Shown piece after piece: positions 7,717-13,894 of a stretch of 13,894 bases of DNA (positions are counted from its first letter, which is position 1; each line of letters starts with the position of its first letter). The notes under the pieces were generated by a model. The model saw only the letters and a program-made list of their open reading frames with translations, did not search any database and was not told the DNA's origin. This stretch comes from XN24 sp964413755 (lineage in GTDB: Bacteria; Pseudomonadota; Gammaproteobacteria; Steroidobacterales; XN24). A program made the translations under genes and the position numbers. The stretch spans positions 1 to 13,894 of the forward strand of contig CAYPTW010000067.1 in assembly GCA_964413755.1 (NCBI GenBank). Direction: 5' to 3'.

Positions 7717-9084
7717 TCAGGCTGAACGGAGCAGGACGTCCTCGACGCCGACCACGCGGCCGCGCAAGGAATTGGGCAGTGCCTCGGTGACCAGCACGTC
7801 GACGAAGCGGCCGATCAGGCCGGGCTCACCGTCGAAGTTCACCCAGCGCATGTTGCCGGTGCGCCCCGCGAGCTGGCGCGGGCTCTTGCGCGACGGGCGC
7901 TCCACCAGCACGCGCTCCACGCTGCCGACCATGGCGGCGCCGATGGCAGCAGCCTGCTGGTTGATGCGGTGCTGCAGCAGCGCGAGGCGACGCTGCTTCT
8001 CGGCGGTGCTGACGTCGTCCGGCAACGAAGCTGCCGGGGTGCCCGGACGGCGGCTGTAGATGAAGCTGAAGGACTGGTCGAAGCCGACGTCCTCGATCAG
8101 CTTCATGGTCTGGTCGAAGTCCTGCGCGGTTTCGCCCGGGAAGCCGATGATGAAATCCGAGCTGATGCTGATGCCGGGGCGTGCCTCGCGCACGCGGCGA
8201 ATCTTCTGGCGGTACTCCAGCGCCGTGTGGCCGCGTTTCATCATCGCCAGCACGCGGTCCGAGCCGCTCTGCACCGGGAGATGCAGGTAAGGCGCCAGTT
8301 CCGGCACCTCCGCATACGCCTCCACCAGGCTGTCGGTGAACTCGACGGGGTGCGAGGTGGTGAAGCGGATCCGGTCGATACCGTCCACCGCGGCGACGAA
8401 ACGGATCAGGGCGGCAAGGTCCGCCGTGGTGCCGTCGTGCATGCGGCCGCGGTAGGCATTCACGTTCTGGCCGAGCAGGTTGATTTCGCGCACGCCCTGC
8501 GCCGCGAGCTGCGCTACCTCGACGATGACATCGTCGAAGGGCCGGCTGACTTCCTCGCCACGCGTGTACGGCACGACGCAGAAGCTGCAGTACTTGCTGC
8601 AGCCCTCCATCACGGAGACGAACGCGGTCGGTCCCTCGGCGCGCGGTTCCGGCAGGCGATCGAACTTCTCGATCTCGGGGAAGGAGATGTCCACCGCCGG
8701 CTTGCGGCTGCTGCGCACGTCATCGAGCATCGCCGGCAGGCGGTGCAGTGTCTGCGGGCCGAACACGACGTCGACGAAAGGCGCGCGCTCGAGGATGGCC
8801 TCGCCTTCCTGGCTCGCCACGCAGCCACCGACTCCGATCACCACCCCGGGCCGCGCCGCCTTCAGTTCGCGCCACCGGCCCAGCAGCGAGAACACCTTCT
8901 CCTGGGCTTTCTCGCGAATGGAGCAGGTGTTCAGCAACAGGACGTCGGCTTCCTCGGGGGTCGCCGCGGGCTCGAGCCCGTGCGACACGCGCAGGACGTC
9001 CGCCATCTTCGACGAGTCGTACTCGTTCATCTGGCACCCGAAGGTGCGGATGAAGAGCTTGCCGCCCGGCTTGTTAGCGTTCAT
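7717..9084 (-). CDS. miaB: tRNA-2-methylthio-N6-dimethylallyladenosine synthase (MiaB)
   Basis: This is a 455-residue radical-SAM methylthiotransferase that adds the 2-methylthio group to i6A37 of tRNAs reading codons that start with U. The N-terminal UPF0004 domain has its three cluster cysteines at C17 (T-F-G-C-Q-M-N), C54 (N-T-C-S-I-R) and C88 (G-G-C-V-A). The radical-SAM cluster is C162-x3-C166-x2-C169. A TRAM RNA-binding domain follows at about 380-450. The open frame extends about 31 codons upstream into ssb, but the ATG at 9084, coding for M-N-A-N-K-P, is the right start. It lies 10 bp past the ssb stop with a GGGA just upstream and puts F-G-C-Q-M-N at the usual distance. miaB-ybeZ-ybeY is a classic gammaproteobacterial order. 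Confidence 0.97.
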   Translation of the reverse strand: MNANKPGGKLFIRTFGCQMNEYDSSKMADVLRVSHGLEPAATPEEADVLLLNTCSIREKAQEKVFSLLGRWRELKAARPGVVIGVGGCVASQEGEAILERAPFVDVVFGPQTLHRLPAMLDDVRSSRKPAVDISFPEIEKFDRLPEPRAEGPTAFVSVMEGCSKYCSFCVVPYTRGEEVSRPFDDVIVEVAQLAAQGVREINLLGQNVNAYRGRMHDGTTADLAALIRFVAAVDGIDRIRFTTSHPVEFTDSLVEAYAEVPELAPYLHLPVQSGSDRVLAMMKRGHTALEYRQKIRRVREARPGISISSDFIIGFPGETAQDFDQTMKLIEDVGFDQSFSFIYSRRPGTPAASLPDDVSTAEKQRRLALLQHRINQQAAAIGAAMVGSVERVLVERPSRKSPRQLAGRTGNMRWVNFDGEPGLIGRFVDVLVTEALPNSLRGRVVGVEDVLLRSA

Positions 9085-9094
9085 CTGTCCCGGG

Positions 9095-9541
9095 TCAGAA
9101 AGGAATGTCGTCCTCGAAGGGCTCTTCCTTGCGGCTGCCCGCGGAGGAACTGCCCGCGGAGGAGCGGTAGTCGTCATCCCGGCTCGCCGGGGCGCCGCCG
9201 CCGGGACGGCCGCCCAGCATCTGCATGTCGCGCGCGATGATCTCGGTGGTGTAACGGTCGTTGCCTTCCTTGTCCTGCCACTTGCGCGTCTGGATCTTGC
9301 CCTCGACGTACACCTGGGAGCCCTTGCGCAGGTATTCGCGCGCCGTCTCGGCCAGCTTGTCGAACATCACGATGCGGTGCCACTCGGTCTCCTCGACCCA
9401 GTCGCCGCTCTGCTTGTCCCTGCGGCGGTCGCTCGTCGCCACGTTGAAATTGGTGACGGTCAGCCCGCCGGGGGTGGTCCGTGACTCCGGATCCGCGCCC
9501 AGGTTGCCCACCAGGATGACCTTGTTGATGCCGCGCGCCAT
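9095..9541 (-). CDS. ssb: Single-stranded DNA-binding protein
   Basis: This is a 148-residue protein that binds and protects single-stranded DNA during replication, recombination and repair, normally as a homotetramer. Residues 1-110 form the OB fold, beginning M-A-R-G-I-N-K-V-I-L-V-G-N-L-G and including the E-T-E-W-H-R-I-V strand. A flexible Gly/Ser/Arg-rich linker covers about 110-138. The C-terminal tip is D-D-I-P-F (144-148), the docking peptide for partner proteins such as RecO, RecQ and the polymerase III chi subunit. The ATG is preceded by a GCGAGGGA ribosome site. It is the first gene of the minus-strand block and is divergent from uvrA, the arrangement also known in Escherichia coli. 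Here it is followed directly by miaB, an unusual join. Confidence 0.97.
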   Translation of the reverse strand: MARGINKVILVGNLGADPESRTTPGGLTVTNFNVATSDRRRDKQSGDWVEETEWHRIVMFDKLAETAREYLRKGSQVYVEGKIQTRKWQDKEGNDRYTTEIIARDMQMLGGRPGGGAPASRDDDYRSSAGSSSAGSRKEEPFEDDIPF

Positions 9542-9747
9542 GTGCGTCCCTCGCTCGTCGTGTTGCCGGACCGCTTGCCCGGACTCGAAGAATAGCCCTC
9601 TAGTCTAGCCTGAACAGCCCCTAATCTCACGCTCGACGGCCGGAAACCGACCCTTGACCGGCGCCGAACCCGGGGACTGGAGCGTGGTGAGCGCCGCGCC
9701 CGCAATTCTGCGTATAGTAATGAGTTCGGCCCAGCCCAACGGTACCC
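9542..9747. promoter_or_regulatory. Divergent ssb/uvrA intergenic region
   Basis: This 206 bp stretch should hold both promoters, since ssb is read leftward and uvrA rightward from it. In Escherichia coli the equivalent region carries LexA control. I searched it by eye for CTG-N10-CAG and found no match, nor a GTTC-type or Xanthomonas-type LexA box. Weak sigma-70-like elements exist. For uvrA there is TATAGT at 9713-9718 without a good -35. For ssb the minus strand has TATTCT at 9594-9589, with TGTTCA 16 bp further up. A CTAGTCTAG quasi-palindrome sits at 9600-9608. No open reading frame here looks real. Confidence 0.55.
9713..9718 (+). promoter_or_regulatory. Possible -10 element for uvrA
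   Basis: TATAGT matches five of six bases of the sigma-70 -10 hexamer and lies 29 bases before the uvrA ATG. This would give a short leader of roughly 20-25 bases. There is no recognisable -35 at 16-18 bp. The call is weak. Confidence 0.25.
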
Positions 9748-12612
<2,865 letters not shown>

Positions 12613-12616
12613 ACCG

Positions 12617-13015
12617 GTGCGCCTGCGCCTGCCGCTGCTGTTGCTCCTGCTCGCGGTCGCAGCGCTGGTCAGCACCTGGGAGCCGCCCGGGCAGGCGCCC
12701 GGAAAGGCGCCCGACGCGCCAGGCGCTCCAGCCACGGCGAGCCAGCCAGGCCTCCCGCCCGAGGCCGTCGACACACTGCAGCTGATCCAGCGGGGCGGGC
12801 CCTTCCCGCACCGCCAGGACGGCACCGTGTTCCAGAATCGCGAGGGCCTGCTGCCGCAGCGCCCGCGGGGCTACTACCGCGAGTACACGGTGCGCACGCC
12901 GGGCCTGTCCCATCGCGGCGCGCGCCGTATCGTCACCGGCGGCAACCCGCCCGAGGTGTACTACTACACCGAGGACCACTACCGCAGCTTCCGGCGGCTG
13001 GAGGTCGCACCTTGA
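12617..13015 (+). CDS. Exported or membrane-anchored barnase-type ribonuclease
   Basis: This is a 132-residue protein of the barnase / RNase Sa (N1/T1) family, guanine-preferring RNases that cleave single-stranded RNA. The start is GTG at 12617 with AGGAAGAG 11 bases upstream, inside the end of uvrA. Residues 1-20 are a basic and Leu-rich signal peptide or anchor without a lipobox cysteine. A Pro/Ala/Gly linker runs to about 45. The catalytic domain (46-132) starts L-P-P-E-A and carries F-Q-N-R-E-G-L-L-P at 72-80. The general base Glu is E89 (Y-Y-R-E-Y), the arginines are R103/R104, and the acid His is H121 in Y-T-E-D-H-Y-R-S-F, matching barnase E73, R83/R87 and H102. All key residues are present, so it is probably active. 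The stop overlaps the start of the barstar gene. The toxin-like RNase and its inhibitor form one coupled unit. Confidence 0.9.
   Translation: MRLRLPLLLLLLAVAALVSTWEPPGQAPGKAPDAPGAPATASQPGLPPEAVDTLQLIQRGGPFPHRQDGTVFQNREGLLPQRPRGYYREYTVRTPGLSHRGARRIVTGGNPPEVYYYTEDHYRSFRRLEVAP
13000..13005 (+). promoter_or_regulatory. Shine-Dalgarno (GGAGGT) fixing the TTG start of the barstar gene
   Basis: GGAGGT lies within the last codons of the ribonuclease gene, 6 bases before the TTG at 13012. The spacing is ideal and is the main reason for accepting a TTG start that overlaps the ribonuclease stop (TTGA). Confidence 0.8.
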
Positions 13016-13434
13016 ACCCGTCCGTCACGCCGCAACTGCTGCGGGATGCCGCGGCCTCGGCACTGGTCCGGATCGCGCCGGAGGACACCGACGCCGTGCT
13101 CGACGCCGCTGCCGCAGCCGGCTTGTGCTGCGTGCGGATCGATCTTGCCGGCTGCCAGGGTAAGGCCGACCTGCTCGCACGCATCGCGGATGCGCTGGAG
13201 TTCCCCTGGTGGTTCGGCCAGAATTGGGACGCATTGGCCGATTGCCTCGGCGATCTCGAGTGGCTGCCGGCCGAGGGTTACGTGCTCCTGCTCGAGAACC
13301 CTGGCGAACTGCAGCGCGCCGCGCCGCAGGACTATGCGACCGCCGCGGAAGTCTTCGCTGATGCGACGCAGGGCTGGCGCGAGCGCAACACGCCCTTCTG
13401 GGTGTTCATCAGCGGCGAAAAGGAAACCACATGA
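13012..13434 (+). CDS. Barstar-family ribonuclease inhibitor
   Basis: This is a 140-residue protein of the barstar family, cytoplasmic inhibitors that bind the active site of barnase-like RNases. The barstar core lies at about 38-137. The hallmark helix F-G-Q-N-W-D-A-L-A-D-C-L-G-D-L begins at residue 68. D73 and D77 correspond to barstar D35 and D39, which cap the RNase active site. The C-terminal strand P-F-W-V-F-I-S-G is also typical. The first 35 or so residues are an Ala-rich extension absent from the 90-residue Bacillus protein. The TTG start has a strong GGAGGT and overlaps the ribonuclease stop, so the inhibitor is translated together with its presumed target. No signal peptide is visible, consistent with protection in the cytoplasm before export. 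The stop overlaps the antiporter start as ATGA. Confidence 0.93.
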   Translation: MNPSVTPQLLRDAAASALVRIAPEDTDAVLDAAAAAGLCCVRIDLAGCQGKADLLARIADALEFPWWFGQNWDALADCLGDLEWLPAEGYVLLLENPGELQRAAPQDYATAAEVFADATQGWRERNTPFWVFISGEKETT

Positions 13435-13894
13435 AGCAGGGCACAGGCCCCAGTCCCGGCGCAGCACTGCCGCCACCCATCCGTTTTCGTGGCGGCAAGG
13501 CGGTAAGCGCATTACCGGTCCTGTTCTTCATCGCCTGGGCCATCGTGCAATCCGGCCTGCTGGGGATCGGCGATACCGCGGGCCTGGTCGTCGGCATGCT
13601 GGTGGGCCTGGTGCTCGGCATGCTGCTGGTGAAGGGTGACTGGGCGGCGTACGCCGAGGCCGTGGTCGAGGGCATGGCGCAGAAAGTCGCGGTCACCGCG
13701 ATCGTGGCCTGGCTGTGGGCGGGCATGTTTGCCGCCACGCTGCAGGTCGGGGGCTTCGTCGACGGACTCGGCTGGCTGGCCGACGCACTCGGGCTCGGGC
13801 CCGCCGTCTTCCCTGCCGTGACCTTCCTGCTGGCGGCATTGCTCGCCACCGGCATCGGCACCGGCTACGGCACGGTGATCGCCTTCGTCGCCCT
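13431..13894 (+). CDS. NhaC-like Na+/H+ antiporter, 5' part
   Basis: The gene starts with ATG at 13431, with AAGGA 6 bases upstream, in an ATGA overlap with the barstar gene. It stays open to the right edge, so only about the first 154 residues are visible. After a short Pro/Gly-rich cytoplasmic leader comes F-R-G-G-K-A, then hydrophobic segments at about 26-45, 50-67, 87-105, and from about 123 on. The last ends in A-T-G-I-G-T-G-Y-G-T, which resembles the conserved Thr/Gly/Ser-rich motif of NhaC-type antiporters (IT superfamily). Members exchange Na+ for H+ across the inner membrane, but some relatives move organic anions or amino acids, so the substrate is uncertain. Co-transcription with uvrA and the barnase/barstar pair is inferred from the overlaps. 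Confidence 0.72.
   Translation, partial: MKQGTGPSPGAALPPPIRFRGGKAVSALPVLFFIAWAIVQSGLLGIGDTAGLVVGMLVGLVLGMLLVKGDWAAYAEAVVEGMAQKVAVTAIVAWLWAGMFAATLQVGGFVDGLGWLADALGLGPAVFPAVTFLLAALLATGIGTGYGTVIAFVA

Noticed and set aside
9085..9177. A longer MiaB start inside ssb.
   Set aside because: It would add about 31 residues with no family match. The ATG at 9084 gives the normal N-terminus.
12693..12713. A direct repeat of AGGCGCCCG, 12 bases apart, in the ribonuclease gene.
   Set aside because: It encodes the Pro/Ala/Gly linker, where repeated codons are expected, and it has no copies elsewhere that I noticed.

Overview
The window is GC-rich, gene-dense bacterial chromosome with no mobile elements, RNA genes, CRISPR arrays or long non-coding stretches that I can see. 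An LPS-assembly lipoprotein (LptE), an apolipoprotein N-acyltransferase (Lnt), the order miaB-ybeZ-ybeY-corC-lnt-leuS-lptE and a divergent ssb/uvrA pair all point to a Gram-negative gammaproteobacterium. The high GC and several TTG/GTG starts suggest a non-enteric lineage (for example near Chromatiales or Xanthomonadales). That finer placement is inference.

Layout. Positions 1-282 (+) hold the 3' end of a LEA-2/WHy-domain protein. It converges, across 13 bp, on a tight nine-gene minus-strand block that runs from 9541 down to 296: ssb, miaB, phoH-like ybeZ, ybeY, corC, lnt, leuS, lptE and a small unnamed protein with an HEACH motif. The gaps in this block run from an 8 bp overlap to 30 bp, so it looks like one transcription unit. 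A 206 bp intergenic region (9542-9747) separates ssb from the divergent plus-strand unit: uvrA, a predicted exported barnase-type ribonuclease, a barstar-type inhibitor, and the 5' end of an NhaC-like Na+/H+ antiporter that runs off the right edge. These four genes are separated by 4 bp or overlap by 4 bp.

How the genes fit together. Ssb and UvrA serve DNA replication and repair. MiaB modifies tRNA, YbeZ/YbeY act in ribosome and RNA maturation, and LeuS charges tRNA(Leu). Lnt completes lipoprotein acylation, and LptE is a lipoprotein client of that pathway that helps place LPS in the outer membrane. CorC is the usual neighbour of Lnt.

The least ordinary parts are two. One is the barnase/barstar pair, translationally coupled and placed directly behind uvrA. 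The other is the HEACH-motif protein in the slot after lptE, where holA often sits in gammaproteobacteria. I found no clearly new multi-gene system; these two loci are the best candidates for follow-up.
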